Origin: Pseudoalteromonas luteoviolacea NCIMB 1942
GTDB taxonomy: Bacteria > Pseudomonadota > Gammaproteobacteria > Enterobacterales > Alteromonadaceae
Direction: 5' to 3'
Assembly (NCBI RefSeq): GCF_001625595.1
Contig: NZ_AUXT01000025.1
Location: forward strand, 1 to 60,844
Length of the DNA: 60,844 nt
Shown here: in pieces, positions 9,773-19,425 of the stretch
Layout: each line of letters starts with the position of its first letter
Numbering within the stretch: the stretch's first letter is position 1
The notes under the pieces: model-generated
What the model was told of the DNA's origin: nothing
The model's input: the letters and a program-made list of their open reading frames with translations, nothing else
Database searches by the model: none
Translations under genes and position numbers: made by a program

Positions 9773-11155
9773 CTACGCCAATCGCTTAGCTTTAATGCGT
9801 TTACCTTTGATTTTATCGGCATGTAATTTACGAATAGCAGGCTTCACGGCATCTCTATAAATAGCAATATACGCTTGATTGTCTTGCACTGTAATAGTGC
9901 CGATATGCGCTGAGCCAATACCATTTTCACCCGTTAGACACCCAACAATGTCTCCTGCTCGTACTTTTTGCTTTTTGCCCGCATCTATCATGACAGTCAC
10001 CATACGGGGTTTATACGCCGGCTTATCAAGCAGGCTCAGTGGAGGCGTTGGTGATGGATTAAATTCTCGTTCATATAGCTCGCTGAGCTGCTTCACTTTA
10101 AAGGTTTCGTTTTCACCATACAATGAACAGGCAAAACCTTTTTTTCCGCCACGGCCTGTGCGCCCTACCCGATGTACATGTGTTTGTGGCTCGAGCGCCA
10201 TATGGTAATTCACCACCATATCGATATCTTCAATATCCAAACCGCGGGCCGCAACATCCGTCGCCACCAGCACTGAAGCACTTTTATTTGCAAACCTGAG
10301 TAACACCCTTTGGCGCTCGATTTGTGCTAAATCTCCATGCAGCACGACCACTTGCAAGCCAGTTTCTTGTAACTCACTGAAAAGCTTTTTGGTTTCAACT
10401 TTGGTATTACAAAATACAATGCAACTTTCTGGTTTATGTTGCAGTAATAGCAACCTTAAAGTGTTGAACCTGAGCTTGTTGTTTTTTAGCAGGAAAAACT
10501 GTTGTTTGATCTGTCGATTAAGCGTTTCGATTTCACCTTTAACCAAAGTGGGCGCACGCATAAAACGCTGCGACAATTGTTCAATGTCTTTAGGATAAGT
10601 TGCACTAAACATCATTGTCTGACGTGTTTCAGGGAGGTAAACAGTAATACTTTCAATAGCATCAATGAACCCCATATCTAACATTTGGTCCGCTTCATCC
10701 AAAGTAAAGTGGCTCACTTGAGTTAAGTCTAAGGTCCCCTTAAATAAATGTTCTTCGACTCGACCAGGTGTACCAACCACAATGTGCGCACCATGTTCCA
10801 GCGAACTTATTTGTGGCCCGATAGGCTCACCTCCACAAATAGTCAACACTTTCACATTGCCCAACTCTCTAGCAAGCTTTCGTACTTCTTCAGCAACTTG
10901 ATTGGCAAGCTCTCTGGTAGGTGCTAAAACAAGTCCTTGGATCTGCTGCAATGATGTGTCTAATTGCTGCAACATTGCCAAGCTAAAAGCCAATGTTTTG
11001 CCTGAACCAGTTTTTGCTTGCGCAACGATATCTTTGCCCATTAGCAGCTCAGGTAGGCTTTGTGCTTGAATCGGCGTCATTTTGCTGAAACCAGCTTTGT
11101 TAAGTGCCGATAGTAACTCTGCACGCAGTGATAATTGAGTAAAAGGCGAGTTCAC
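9773..11155 (-). CDS. dbpA: ATP-dependent RNA helicase DbpA
   Basis: About 460 residues. The DEAD-box core has AKTGSGKT, PTRELA, TLDEADQMLD, SAT and HRVGRTGRGG. The C-terminal RNA-recognition domain (about 390-460) has KVRAGDIVGCLTGENGIG and ends KIKGKRIKAKRLA. That domain defines DbpA and targets the helicase to hairpin 92 of 23S rRNA during late 50S subunit assembly. The frame is open to a TTG at 11176, but GTG at 11155 has AGGA eight bases upstream and gives the expected start (VNSPFTQLSL). It is convergent with the DnaJ-related gene and divergent from the M28 peptidase. Confidence 0.92.
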   Translation of the reverse strand: MNSPFTQLSLRAELLSALNKAGFSKMTPIQAQSLPELLMGKDIVAQAKTGSGKTLAFSLAMLQQLDTSLQQIQGLVLAPTRELANQVAEEVRKLARELGNVKVLTICGGEPIGPQISSLEHGAHIVVGTPGRVEEHLFKGTLDLTQVSHFTLDEADQMLDMGFIDAIESITVYLPETRQTMMFSATYPKDIEQLSQRFMRAPTLVKGEIETLNRQIKQQFFLLKNNKLRFNTLRLLLLQHKPESCIVFCNTKVETKKLFSELQETGLQVVVLHGDLAQIERQRVLLRFANKSASVLVATDVAARGLDIEDIDMVVNYHMALEPQTHVHRVGRTGRGGKKGFACSLYGENETFKVKQLSELYEREFNPSPTPPLSLLDKPAYKPRMVTVMIDAGKKQKVRAGDIVGCLTGENGIGSAHIGTITVQDNQAYIAIYRDAVKPAIRKLHADKIKGKRIKAKRLA

Positions 11156-11188
11156 ATGGTATTCCTGACAAATCAAAGTTCGCTGATT

Positions 11189-11217
11189 TTATCAAAAACC
11201 CCTACCTTTGGTATACT
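11189..11217 (+). promoter_or_regulatory. extended -10 promoter for the M28 peptidase
   Basis: TTATCA (11189-11194), 17 bases, then TATACT (11212-11217) preceded by TG (11209-11210). It implies a 5' untranslated region of about 155 bases before the ATG at 11380; no known riboswitch fold was recognised in that leader. Confidence 0.5.
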
Positions 11218-11379
11218 ATGCAATCATCTCAATAACACGCGCTTGAAGCTTCCGCTCTCTCAGTTTCACTTTTTCTAACAATTCACAACAGCGCGCTCTT
11301 ATGCATTTCATCCTATTAACGTTTTAAAGCGTGGATTTCGGTGTCAAAATAACCACATCACTACCGATTAAGGAACATT

Positions 11380-12789
11380 ATGAAACGTGCATTTCGTACT
11401 TTGATTAAAACCAGCATATTACCACTATTTGCACTCTGTACGAGCTACACCACAGTAGCTCAGGAATTTACTCAGGCAGAATTAGACACCGTTGCTAAAG
11501 TACGTGATCACGCGCGCAACAGCGACTTAAGTTGGCAACTCGTTAAGTCTTTAACCACCGAAGTTGGCCCTCGCTTGCCAGGTACAGAAAACGACAAAAT
11601 GGCGGTTTCATGGGCTAAACAAAAGTTTCAACAGCTCGGTTTTGATAAAGTGTGGTTGGAACCATCCAAATTCCCAGAGTGGAGACGTTACCATGAATCT
11701 GGATTCATTTTGACACCAAGCAAGCAGCCCCTGCACCTCACGGCACTCGGTAATAGTATAAGTACCCCCAAGCAAGGCTTATCAGGTGAAGTTGTATTAT
11801 TTGAGACTTTTGACGAGTTAATTGCAGCGCCAGCAGGGAGTTTGAAAGGTAAAATTGCATTTATCAATTATCGTATGAACAGAGACATTGACGGCAATGG
11901 GTATGGTCCAGCTGTAAAAGCCCGTAACAAAGGCGCGGTAGAAGCTGCCAAGAAAGGGGCAATTGCCTATATGATGCGCTCGGTCAGTACCAGCCATCAT
12001 AGGTTCGCCCATACAGGGGGCAGCCATTACACTGAAGGAGTCAGTAAAATTCCCGCAACAGCGGTTGCAAACCCTGATGCCGACCAGCTCGCACGCCTTG
12101 TGGCACTTGGTAAACCGGTCAAAGTAGAAATGAATATTCAAACGGAAGATTTAGGCGAAGGGACAAGTTACAACGTCATTGGTGAAATCACCGGTTCCAA
12201 GTACCCAGAACAATATGTACTTCTAGGCAGCCACCTCGACTCTTGGGATTTAGGAACTGGCGCCCTAGACGATGGTGCCGGCGTCGCATTAACCATGGCT
12301 GCGGCAAAGCACATCGCCGATCACACTCGACCTGAACGCAGTATTCGTGTTGTGTTATTTGCAGCTGAGGAACTCGGATTATGGGGTGCCAAAGCCTATT
12401 TTAAACATTACGAAGAGCGCTTAAGTAATATCGTCGCAGCCGCCGAGTCAGACTTTGGCGCTGATGTCGTGTACGCTTTTGAGTCTAATGTGAATGCAGC
12501 TTCCCTCCCTGCCGTACGCGACATTGCGAAACAGTTAAAGCCGCTGGGCATTAAATACATTCGCAAAAACGCAGCGCGTGGAGGGCCAGATCTGATCCCA
12601 TTCAAGCAGATGACATCGGCACCAATTTTCGATTTACATCAAGTGGGCACCGACTACTTTGACTATCACCATACAGCCGATGATACACTCGATAAAGTTG
12701 ACCCAGATAAACTAAAGCAAAATACAGCAGCCTACGCAGTATTTGCGCTTATGGCAGCCAATGCAAAAACTGCAATGTCGGGTAAATAG
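11380..12789 (+). CDS. secreted M28-family zinc metallopeptidase with PA domain
   Basis: A 469-residue exported peptidase. The signal peptide covers about residues 1-27, ending TTVA. A protease-associated (PA) insertion follows in about 120-240. The M28 di-zinc site is visible: GSHLDSWDLGTGALDDGAG with His285 and the bridging Asp, FAAEELGLWG with the catalytic Glu pair, ESDFGAD, and the last His in YHHTADDT. The architecture resembles animal carboxypeptidase Q and bacterial aminopeptidases, which release amino acids from short peptides. ATG at 11380 follows AAGGAAC. A long stem-loop lies just past the stop. It would act in the periplasm or outside the cell on peptides. Confidence 0.9.
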   Translation: MKRAFRTLIKTSILPLFALCTSYTTVAQEFTQAELDTVAKVRDHARNSDLSWQLVKSLTTEVGPRLPGTENDKMAVSWAKQKFQQLGFDKVWLEPSKFPEWRRYHESGFILTPSKQPLHLTALGNSISTPKQGLSGEVVLFETFDELIAAPAGSLKGKIAFINYRMNRDIDGNGYGPAVKARNKGAVEAAKKGAIAYMMRSVSTSHHRFAHTGGSHYTEGVSKIPATAVANPDADQLARLVALGKPVKVEMNIQTEDLGEGTSYNVIGEITGSKYPEQYVLLGSHLDSWDLGTGALDDGAGVALTMAAAKHIADHTRPERSIRVVLFAAEELGLWGAKAYFKHYEERLSNIVAAAESDFGADVVYAFESNVNAASLPAVRDIAKQLKPLGIKYIRKNAARGGPDLIPFKQMTSAPIFDLHQVGTDYFDYHHTADDTLDKVDPDKLKQNTAAYAVFALMAANAKTAMSGK

Positions 12790-12796
12790 GCCTCTT

Positions 12797-12835
12797 TGTG
12801 TCAAAACTAAGCCATGTTATCTTGGTTTTGACACA
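12797..12835. terminator. long stem-loop after the M28 peptidase gene
   Basis: A 15-bp stem with one T-G wobble (12797-12811 with 12821-12835) and a 9-base loop, starting seven bases after the stop. There is no T-run, so it may be a 3' stabiliser rather than an intrinsic terminator. Confidence 0.5.
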
Positions 12836-12875
12836 CATAATAAAAATTACGGTGTAGCTCACCAAGGAGATGCCA

Positions 12876-13652
12876 ATGATAAAAAGCGCCCTGTTTCGTA
12901 CCCATGATGTGATCACTGCATCTATCAGCCGCTATAAGGCCATCATCATTGCCTTTTTGCTTGTCGGCTTCTGTGGCTATTGGATTGCGCAGCATCAGCA
13001 AACACAAACACAACAATCGATGTGGTTACATGCGCCTAAAGTTGACGATGTCATCATGGTCGACTTTGGCAGAATCCAAAGTGACCGAGTGTATCAACCT
13101 CAATTTAGAGTGGTACAAGTGATAGCCGTAGACACAGATCTAGTTACCTTGAAACAGGGTCGTTACACCTATGCGAGAAAACGCGATGCAAAACGTGCTA
13201 TCCAACTCGATAACCTGATGCTAGATGACTACTTCAAAGCAGAACCCTGGCGTTTAACGCGCAGCGAAATTTTAGACTTGTATCAAAGTGGTGGGATCTA
13301 TGCAGCATATCGGCCGAATGATATCTATGTACTAGGCGGCATCGTTAAACAGCGTGCTCTACCGCATTTCCCTAAACATCAAAGAGCACAATTTTCACCG
13401 CAAAATAGCCAAGGAATTAGTTTATATCAACAGGGAGATTTGATTGCAGCGCGCCAGTCATTTGAAGCAGCCGCAAGCAGCCAAGATCAGTGGGGCATGT
13501 ATAACCTTGCGACTATGCTAATTGCAGGAGAAGGCGGAGAGCAAGACTTACCCCGAGCCTTTGAATTGCTCATTAAAGCAAAAGCACAGGGTAACCTAAA
13601 AGCACACGAAGCGTTGGCTTCTCTTTGCCAATTGCATCAAGTTTGTGAGTGA
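12876..13652 (+). CDS. membrane-anchored protein with C-terminal Sel1-like repeats, function unknown
   Basis: A 258-residue protein with a short cytoplasmic N-terminus and one membrane segment (about 21-38, AIIIAFLLVGFCGYWIA). A middle region I do not recognise follows, then a C-terminal pair of Sel1-like repeats (for example GMYNLATMLIAGEGG then LPRAFELLIKAKAQG). Sel1 repeats usually mediate protein contacts, often at the envelope. ATG at 12876 is chosen because AAGGAG lies six bases upstream; an ATG six bases earlier overlaps that ribosome site. It is convergent with the GGDEF-EAL gene and overlaps it by 16 bases. Confidence 0.7.
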   Translation: MIKSALFRTHDVITASISRYKAIIIAFLLVGFCGYWIAQHQQTQTQQSMWLHAPKVDDVIMVDFGRIQSDRVYQPQFRVVQVIAVDTDLVTLKQGRYTYARKRDAKRAIQLDNLMLDDYFKAEPWRLTRSEILDLYQSGGIYAAYRPNDIYVLGGIVKQRALPHFPKHQRAQFSPQNSQGISLYQQGDLIAARQSFEAAASSQDQWGMYNLATMLIAGEGGEQDLPRAFELLIKAKAQGNLKAHEALASLCQLHQVCE

Positions 13653-16255
13653 GCCTGCGACCGAGAATGCTGCACTAGGAATCGCTCAAAATCACTCGCA
13701 TCGCTTGGTTTGGCATGCAAATATCCTTGAGTGTAATCACACCCTAACTGTTGCAGTAACTCTAGTTGAGCTGGGGTCTCAACCCCCTCAGCGATCACTG
13801 TGAGTTTTAATTTACTGGCCATAGACACTATGGCGCTGATAAGCGTCTTGTCTTCTTCATCTTCGGGCAAGTCTTTGATAAATGCGCGGTCAATCTTGAG
13901 CTTAGATAAAGGAAATCTTTTTAGATAACCTAGCGACGAATAGCCCGTACCAAAATCATCAATAGCCAGCCCAACCCCCATGTGTCGTAATTGCTCCAAC
14001 TGCAATTCTATCTCATCTGAATTATCGGCTAGTACAGTCTCTGTAATTTCAAGCGTTAGGCAAGTCGCTGGTAGACCAGTATCTTTAAGTACTTTATCTA
14101 CCAAGCTTACAATATTCTGGCGTTTAAACTGGGTGCTAGATACGTTTACAGACACAAAGAAAGGTCTGTCAGTTTTCGTAAGCCATGAACGAGCTTGTGC
14201 ACAAGCCTGATACAGCACCCATTCACCCATCGCCAGTATGAGCCCAAGCTCTTCACTAATAGGAATAAAGTCAGCTGGAGACACTTCACCGAGCGCTTCA
14301 TTATGCCACCGCAACAATGCCTCACACCCCAGTTTATTCCCCTGGCCTACAATCGGTTGGTAAACCACTCTCAGCTCTTGGTTAGCTAGCGCGCGATGCA
14401 GCGCCCCTTCTAACTGGCTGCGGGCTTTGGCATGTTCATGCATAGCCGCCGTAAAGAATTGAAAACAATTGCGACCATTTTCTTTTGCTTTGTACATGGC
14501 GCTGTCAGCATTTCTTAATAGCACCTTTCTATCTTCACCATCATCTGGATAAAATGTGATGCCCATGCTACCTGATACATACGCCTCATGACCTTCTAGA
14601 TGGAATGGCTCACTCAACGCACTGAGGATCTTTTCAGCGACTTTTTCCATATCCCCGATCATTTCCATTTCTGGTAATAACAAGGCAAATTCATCACCTC
14701 CCAAGCGCGCAACTGTATCAGAATTTCTTGTGCATTCTCGGAGCCGATTCGCAGCCTCAATCAGCAATAAATCACCAATATGATGTCCCAGCGTATCATT
14801 TACCGCTTTGAAGCGGTCTAGGTCGATGAAACACACCGCTACACGAGACTGTTTACGCTCAGCCTGCGTCAATGCAATATCAAATTTAGCGTGATAGTGA
14901 TGACGATTAGCCAGCCCCGTCAAATTATCAAAATTTGCCTGCTGCCACATCAATTGCTCATTGCGTTTTCGCGAGGTGATATCGTTAAATAGCGCCACAT
15001 ACATATCTATATCGCCATGTTGATCAAACACGGCTGAGACTTGTAACCAACTTGGATAAACCTCACCGTTTTTACGCTTGTTCCATATTTCACCTTCCCA
15101 GTGGCCGCGTGAACTTAAAGCGTCGTATAGCTGAGTAAAATAAGCGGTATCGTGACGACCAGAATTAAAAATTGCCGGTGTTTTTCCCATTACTTCAGGT
15201 CCGCTAAAGCCCGTGATCTCCGTAAATGCCTTGTTGACCATCTGAATGCGATTATGCTTGTCAGACACTAACACACCTTCACTTGTCGTCGAGAAGACGG
15301 TGCTGGCAAGACGTTGTTCTTGCTCATCAACCAAACGCTGAGTAATGTTTTGTAGAAGGTAAATGTGGCCATATAAACCACCATTGTTGTCCAATACATC
15401 CGTTTTACTTATTTCAACATCTAGGGTGCCAAAATTCGTATCCAACTTACACTCCCGAGGCTCAAACTGAGTTGCCTCTACGCACGTGCAATCGCCTAAT
15501 GCATCAGAGATCAATTGGCCATCTAATTTTCCTAGGTCTTGATAAGCTGCACGGTTTGCAGAAACCACTTTTTCATCTGGATCGGTAAAAATGAGATATT
15601 CGCCAATAGCATCAAAAATCGCATTTAGGCGTGCTCTTTGATATTCCAAGCGGCGCTTGGTTTTGCGCAAACGCAAAAACCCCCAACCTAGGATCACCGT
15701 CGTGCCTATAAAAATGGCGATTACACTACTGAGTAAAAAGACTTGTACAGTGCTGGCATGTTTTATTTCTTTTGTTTGTAACGCAACTTGCTGTTCCAAA
15801 TTACTTTGATAATGCCACAGCGCATGCTCTAACTTGCGCCGCGCACTGACATCTTGGATCACCGAGAAAAGTAAGGCCTCTCCGTTTGCATCCATAAAAG
15901 GCGATGAATAAACGGACACCGTACGGTTTTCTCCGTTCGCCAACCGGTGTTGAAAAATGAAATAATTACGTCCTTCATTTAATGCTGATAGTCGCTCTTT
16001 CTCAACTTGTTGAGGTGTAAACTGATTAATCTCTTGAATATATAAGTTTTCTAATTGTGCTTTACTGTAGCCGTAAAAGTCTGCAGCGGATTGGTTGGCA
16101 CGCACAATCCTGCCACTGGTAGGTTCAATCAGCAACATAACTGCACTGTGATTATCGAATACCTCGGTAGGCAAACCCTGCGCCAAAGATTTCGGAGTAA
16201 AGGCTACCACTAGTAAGCATAATGCTAGGTAAACTATTGTTGTTATTGTCTTCAA
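13637..16255 (-). CDS. PAS-GGDEF-EAL c-di-GMP signalling protein
   Basis: About 872 residues. A signal-peptide-like N-terminus (KTITTIVYLALCLLVVAFTP) leads into a PAS domain with LLIEPTSGRIVRANQ. A coiled segment and a membrane helix (VFLLSSVIAIFIGTTVILGW) follow, then two more PAS domains, GGDEF (ARLGGDEFALLLP) and EAL (CEALLRW, TETVLADN, DDFGTGYSSLGYL). Both catalytic signatures look intact, so it could make or break c-di-GMP; net activity cannot be judged. The frame is open to GTG at 16285, but TTG at 16255 has GGAGG just upstream and gives a textbook signal peptide, so I prefer TTG. The first PAS would then be periplasmic. Confidence 0.9.
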   Translation of the reverse strand: MKTITTIVYLALCLLVVAFTPKSLAQGLPTEVFDNHSAVMLLIEPTSGRIVRANQSAADFYGYSKAQLENLYIQEINQFTPQQVEKERLSALNEGRNYFIFQHRLANGENRTVSVYSSPFMDANGEALLFSVIQDVSARRKLEHALWHYQSNLEQQVALQTKEIKHASTVQVFLLSSVIAIFIGTTVILGWGFLRLRKTKRRLEYQRARLNAIFDAIGEYLIFTDPDEKVVSANRAAYQDLGKLDGQLISDALGDCTCVEATQFEPRECKLDTNFGTLDVEISKTDVLDNNGGLYGHIYLLQNITQRLVDEQEQRLASTVFSTTSEGVLVSDKHNRIQMVNKAFTEITGFSGPEVMGKTPAIFNSGRHDTAYFTQLYDALSSRGHWEGEIWNKRKNGEVYPSWLQVSAVFDQHGDIDMYVALFNDITSRKRNEQLMWQQANFDNLTGLANRHHYHAKFDIALTQAERKQSRVAVCFIDLDRFKAVNDTLGHHIGDLLLIEAANRLRECTRNSDTVARLGGDEFALLLPEMEMIGDMEKVAEKILSALSEPFHLEGHEAYVSGSMGITFYPDDGEDRKVLLRNADSAMYKAKENGRNCFQFFTAAMHEHAKARSQLEGALHRALANQELRVVYQPIVGQGNKLGCEALLRWHNEALGEVSPADFIPISEELGLILAMGEWVLYQACAQARSWLTKTDRPFFVSVNVSSTQFKRQNIVSLVDKVLKDTGLPATCLTLEITETVLADNSDEIELQLEQLRHMGVGLAIDDFGTGYSSLGYLKRFPLSKLKIDRAFIKDLPEDEEDKTLISAIVSMASKLKLTVIAEGVETPAQLELLQQLGCDYTQGYLHAKPSDASDFERFLVQHSRSQAHSQT

Positions 16256-16489
16256 GTCGCCTCCAATAGATACCCGTCGACTCACTCTGACTATAGCCCA
16301 AAGGCCAAATCAAGGAAACATAAGAGTCACAATCAAAGGTAAAAAGGTAATTGATAACAAATCGAGAAACGCGACAGTAACGTATAACGAACACCAATAC
16401 CTTGTTAATTACAGACTTCTCTGTAGCAACCAACCAAATCGATTAATACCATTATTCCTCGCTTAGAGTATGTTCAGAAGGTGGGGAGT

Positions 16490-16498
16490 TGATATAAT
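16490..16498 (+). promoter_or_regulatory. extended -10 promoter for ubiD
   Basis: TGATATAAT, that is TG-N-TATAAT, 41 bases before the ubiD ATG. No good -35 is present, as is common for extended -10 promoters. Confidence 0.5.
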
Positions 16499-16539
16499 TG
16501 TTGTCACAGATAGGCTTACTCACTGCGTAATAGGCTAAA

Positions 16540-18015
16540 ATGAAATATAAAGACTTAAGAGAGTTCATCGAATTGCTTGAAAAGCAAGGTGAACTTGTCC
16601 GCGTCAGTCAACCCATTTCAACCAAGTTAGAAATGACTGAAATAGCAGATCGCACCTTACGTGCCGGTGGTCCTGCAATTCTATTTGAAAACCCAGAAGG
16701 GTTTGATATTCCCGTCCTTGCAAATTTATTTGGCACGCCGAAACGCGTCGCAATGGGCATGGGTCAGACCGATGTCAGCGAGCTTCGTGAAGTTGGTAAG
16801 CTCTTGGCATTTCTCAAAGAACCTGAACCACCAAAAGGCATTAAAGAAGCCATAGGCCAAATTCCGGTTTTTAAGCAAGTACTCAATATGCCTGCAAAAG
16901 AGCTAAAGAAAGCGCCTTGTCAGCAAGTTGTATTAAGTGGTGACGATGTCGATTTAACTAAGCTTCCTATTCAGCATTGTTGGCCGGGTGACGCTGCGCC
17001 ACTGATTACATGGGGCCTAACAGTGACCAAAGGGCCACATAAAAAGCGTCAGAACTTAGGAATTTACCGTCAACAGTTACTTGGCAAAAATAAAATCATC
17101 ATGCGCTGGTTATCTCATCGAGGCGGTGCATTAGATTTTCAAGAGTGGTGTAAAGAACACCCCGGTGAACCCTATCCAGTATCTGTGGCATTAGGTGCCG
17201 ATCCAGCGACCATTTTAGGCGCGGTAACACCAGTGCCAGATACGCTCAGCGAGTACGCATTTGCAGGGCTTCTGCGCGGCAGCAAGACCGAAGTCGTCAA
17301 ATCCATTTCAAATGACTTACAAGTACCAGCCAGTGCCGAAATAGTACTTGAAGGATATATTGAACAAGGAGAAACCGCACCAGAGGGGCCTTATGGGGAT
17401 CACACTGGTTACTACAATGAAGTGGATGATTTCCCAGTCATGACAGTAACTCACATTACGCATCGTGAAAACCCGATTTATCACAGCACTTACACAGGCC
17501 GCCCACCAGATGAGCCGGCGATTCTTGGTGTGGCACTTAACGAAGTCTTTGTGCCAATTTTACAAAAGCAGTTCCCTGAAATTGTCGACTTTTACCTCCC
17601 TCCTGAGGGATGTTCCTATCGTATGGCGGTAGTCACGATGAAAAAACAATATCCTGGCCATGCGAAACGCGTGATGATGGGAGTTTGGTCTTTCCTGCGC
17701 CAGTTTATGTATACTAAATTCGTGATCGTCTGTGATGATGATGTAAATGCTCGTGACTGGAATGACGTAATCTGGGCCATAACGACCCGTATGGATCCTG
17801 CGAGAGACACAACTATGATAGAAAGCACGCCAATTGATTATCTCGATTTTGCGTCGCCTGTATCTGGACTTGGCTCTAAAATGGGAATGGATGCAACCAA
17901 TAAATGGCCAGGCGAAACGGACAGAGAATGGGGTGTACCCATTATGATGGACGAAGATGTCAAACGCAAAGTCGATGATATTTGGGACAGCTTAGGCATT
18001 ATGGATAAGCAATAA
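16540..18015 (+). CDS. ubiD: 4-hydroxy-3-polyprenylbenzoate decarboxylase UbiD
   Basis: A 491-residue UbiD, close to the E. coli length. It is a prenyl-FMN and metal-dependent decarboxylase that removes the carboxyl group of octaprenyl-4-hydroxybenzoate in ubiquinone synthesis. Typical family stretches are seen: [20 protein letters not shown] at the N-terminus, the NLGIYRQQL region, [11 protein letters not shown] with the catalytic Glu/Asp network, and [12 protein letters not shown] at the C-terminus. ATG at 16540. The fre gene follows in the same direction, as in E. coli. The flavin prenyltransferase UbiX is not in the window. Confidence 0.96.
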   Translation: MKYKDLREFIELLEKQGELVRVSQPISTKLEMTEIADRTLRAGGPAILFENPEGFDIPVLANLFGTPKRVAMGMGQTDVSELREVGKLLAFLKEPEPPKGIKEAIGQIPVFKQVLNMPAKELKKAPCQQVVLSGDDVDLTKLPIQHCWPGDAAPLITWGLTVTKGPHKKRQNLGIYRQQLLGKNKIIMRWLSHRGGALDFQEWCKEHPGEPYPVSVALGADPATILGAVTPVPDTLSEYAFAGLLRGSKTEVVKSISNDLQVPASAEIVLEGYIEQGETAPEGPYGDHTGYYNEVDDFPVMTVTHITHRENPIYHSTYTGRPPDEPAILGVALNEVFVPILQKQFPEIVDFYLPPEGCSYRMAVVTMKKQYPGHAKRVMMGVWSFLRQFMYTKFVIVCDDDVNARDWNDVIWAITTRMDPARDTTMIESTPIDYLDFASPVSGLGSKMGMDATNKWPGETDREWGVPIMMDEDVKRKVDDIWDSLGIMDKQ

Positions 18016-18075
18016 CATTTTAGTATTGTGCACTTTTAGCAAAGTTTGTTTTACTTTCAGGTAATTTCCAAGCAA

Positions 18076-18095
18076 CGCGATATAACAATATCGCG
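18076..18095 (+). repeat. perfect hairpin upstream of fre
   Basis: CGCGATAT, loop AACA, ATATCGCG, in the ubiD-fre gap, 57 bases before the fre start. It has no T-run. It could be a processing or regulatory hairpin, or an operator palindrome. Confidence 0.45.
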
Positions 18096-18152
18096 ACTAA
18101 ATATGTTACAGTGCGCATACTTTCGCCAAGGTGCTTAATAAAAAGGTTTGAA

Positions 18153-18866
18153 ATGCAGATATTAAAAGCGCGTGTAGAGGCTATTTCTCCTCTCACAGAA
18201 TTTGTTTACAAGGTGCTGTTAAAGCCACAGCAAGACGCAGAATTTTCCGCTGGCCACTATTTACAACTGGTACTTGGTGAAAAAGACAAGCGTGCATTTT
18301 CGATTGCGAGCAGCCCATCGAATAAACAAGAGCTAGAGCTACATATTGGCGCTTCAGGTGCTGACTCATACGCTATGCAAGCATTGGAGCATCTGAAAAC
18401 AGCCCATACAGATGGCATTGATGTAGATTTAGAAGTGGGACTTGGTGTGTCACAAGTGCGTCCTGAGCAAGCAAGACCAATCGTCTTGTTAGCCGGCGGT
18501 ACTGGGTTTTCATACGTAAAGTCTATGGCTGACCATCTTGCAGAAATTAATTACGAGCAACCGGTCTTATTCTATTGGGGCGTAAAAGAAGAATCTGCGC
18601 TCTATGCAAAAGCAGAAATGGAAGCGTGGGCTGCGAGCAAAAAGAACTTCCAATTTATCCCTGTCGTTGAAAACGCAACTGATACTTGGCAAGGCCATAT
18701 CGGCTACGTGCATCAGGCAGTTATGAAAGACATCATCTCTTTAGAACCATATAGCGTATATATGGCTGGCCGCTTTAACATGATTGGCATCGTCCGCGAT
18801 GATTTTATCAATCATGGTGCCAGCAGCGACTTCATGTACGCAGATGCCTTTGCATTTATCAAGTAA
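18153..18866 (+). CDS. fre: NAD(P)H-flavin reductase Fre
   Basis: A 237-residue oxidoreductase of the ferredoxin-NADP reductase fold. It reduces free riboflavin/FMN with NAD(P)H, supplying reduced flavin, for example for ferric-iron reduction or for UbiX. Seen: the flavin-binding KRAFSIASSPS (the RPFSMAS equivalent), the pyridine-nucleotide-binding LLAGGTGFSYVKSMA, and the C-terminal MYADAFAFIK, which matches E. coli Fre. ATG at 18153 is chosen because AAAGG lies seven bases upstream and the protein then aligns with Fre; an in-frame GTG at 18111 would add 14 residues. Its position after ubiD is conserved. Confidence 0.92.
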   Translation: MQILKARVEAISPLTEFVYKVLLKPQQDAEFSAGHYLQLVLGEKDKRAFSIASSPSNKQELELHIGASGADSYAMQALEHLKTAHTDGIDVDLEVGLGVSQVRPEQARPIVLLAGGTGFSYVKSMADHLAEINYEQPVLFYWGVKEESALYAKAEMEAWAASKKNFQFIPVVENATDTWQGHIGYVHQAVMKDIISLEPYSVYMAGRFNMIGIVRDDFINHGASSDFMYADAFAFIK

Positions 18867-18876
18867 TGCAAAATAG

Positions 18877-18902
18877 AGCGCGCAATATTTAAGTTGCGCG
18901 TT
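18877..18902. terminator. stem-loop after fre
   Basis: AGCGCGCAA (18877-18885) pairs with TTGCGCGTT (18894-18902), with one wobble and an 8-base loop, eleven bases past the fre stop. No T-run follows. Confidence 0.45.
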
Positions 18903-18998
18903 CAATCTAAAAAAACAATCGAAATAATATAAATAATCAATTTTAAAAATAAATCGGTTTTGCGCATACTACTCCTAACACAAGACAGGAGACATACC

Positions 18999-19409
18999 AT
19001 GGCAAACCAATTTATTGAAGACATCATGTCTTTCCAATTCCCAGTTATCACCCCAGAAACTGAAATTACAGAAGCAATAGAACAGCTGCAAAAGTTTGAT
19101 TTATTCGGTGCTCCCGTGCAAGACAAACATGGTGCTTTAGTTGGCTTTATCTCTGAACAGCAATTGCTCGCGCCTTTACTACAAAGCAGCTACTTTTGTG
19201 ATGGTGCAACTCAAATATCAGAACTGATGACAACAGAACCGCTAGCGGTAAGCAAGAATACAACTGTGCTGGACTTAGCCACTCAGATGCAACAAGATAA
19301 GCCCAAAATATACCCGGTTATTCAGGCTGACAAAGTGATTGCGATTGTCACACGTAGCCACGTGATCAATGCGCTGAGAGATAATTATTTAAGCTGCTCA
19401 AAACACTGA
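18999..19409 (+). CDS. CBS-domain pair protein
   Basis: A 136-residue cytoplasmic protein made of two CBS motifs and nothing else (about 8-60 and 76-130). The second has ISELMTTEPLAVSKNTTVLD and ends IYPVIQADKVIAIVTRSHV. Tandem CBS domains bind adenosine nucleotides such as AMP, ATP or SAM and act as energy or ligand sensors, usually through a partner. ATG at 18999 is preceded by AGGAGA eight bases away; an in-frame TTG at 18960 has no such site. It is convergent with the adenosine deaminase gene; whether it senses adenylates related to that enzyme is speculation. Confidence 0.85.
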   Translation: MANQFIEDIMSFQFPVITPETEITEAIEQLQKFDLFGAPVQDKHGALVGFISEQQLLAPLLQSSYFCDGATQISELMTTEPLAVSKNTTVLDLATQMQQDKPKIYPVIQADKVIAIVTRSHVINALRDNYLSCSKH

Positions 19410-19414
19410 GCAGC
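19393..19414. terminator. hairpin between convergent CBS and add genes
   Basis: GCTGCTCA, loop AAACAC, TGAGCAGC; the second arm starts with the stop codon of the CBS gene. Placed to act on both convergent transcripts, but T-runs are poor on both sides. Confidence 0.4.
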
Positions 19415-19425
19415 CCAGCCAAAAA

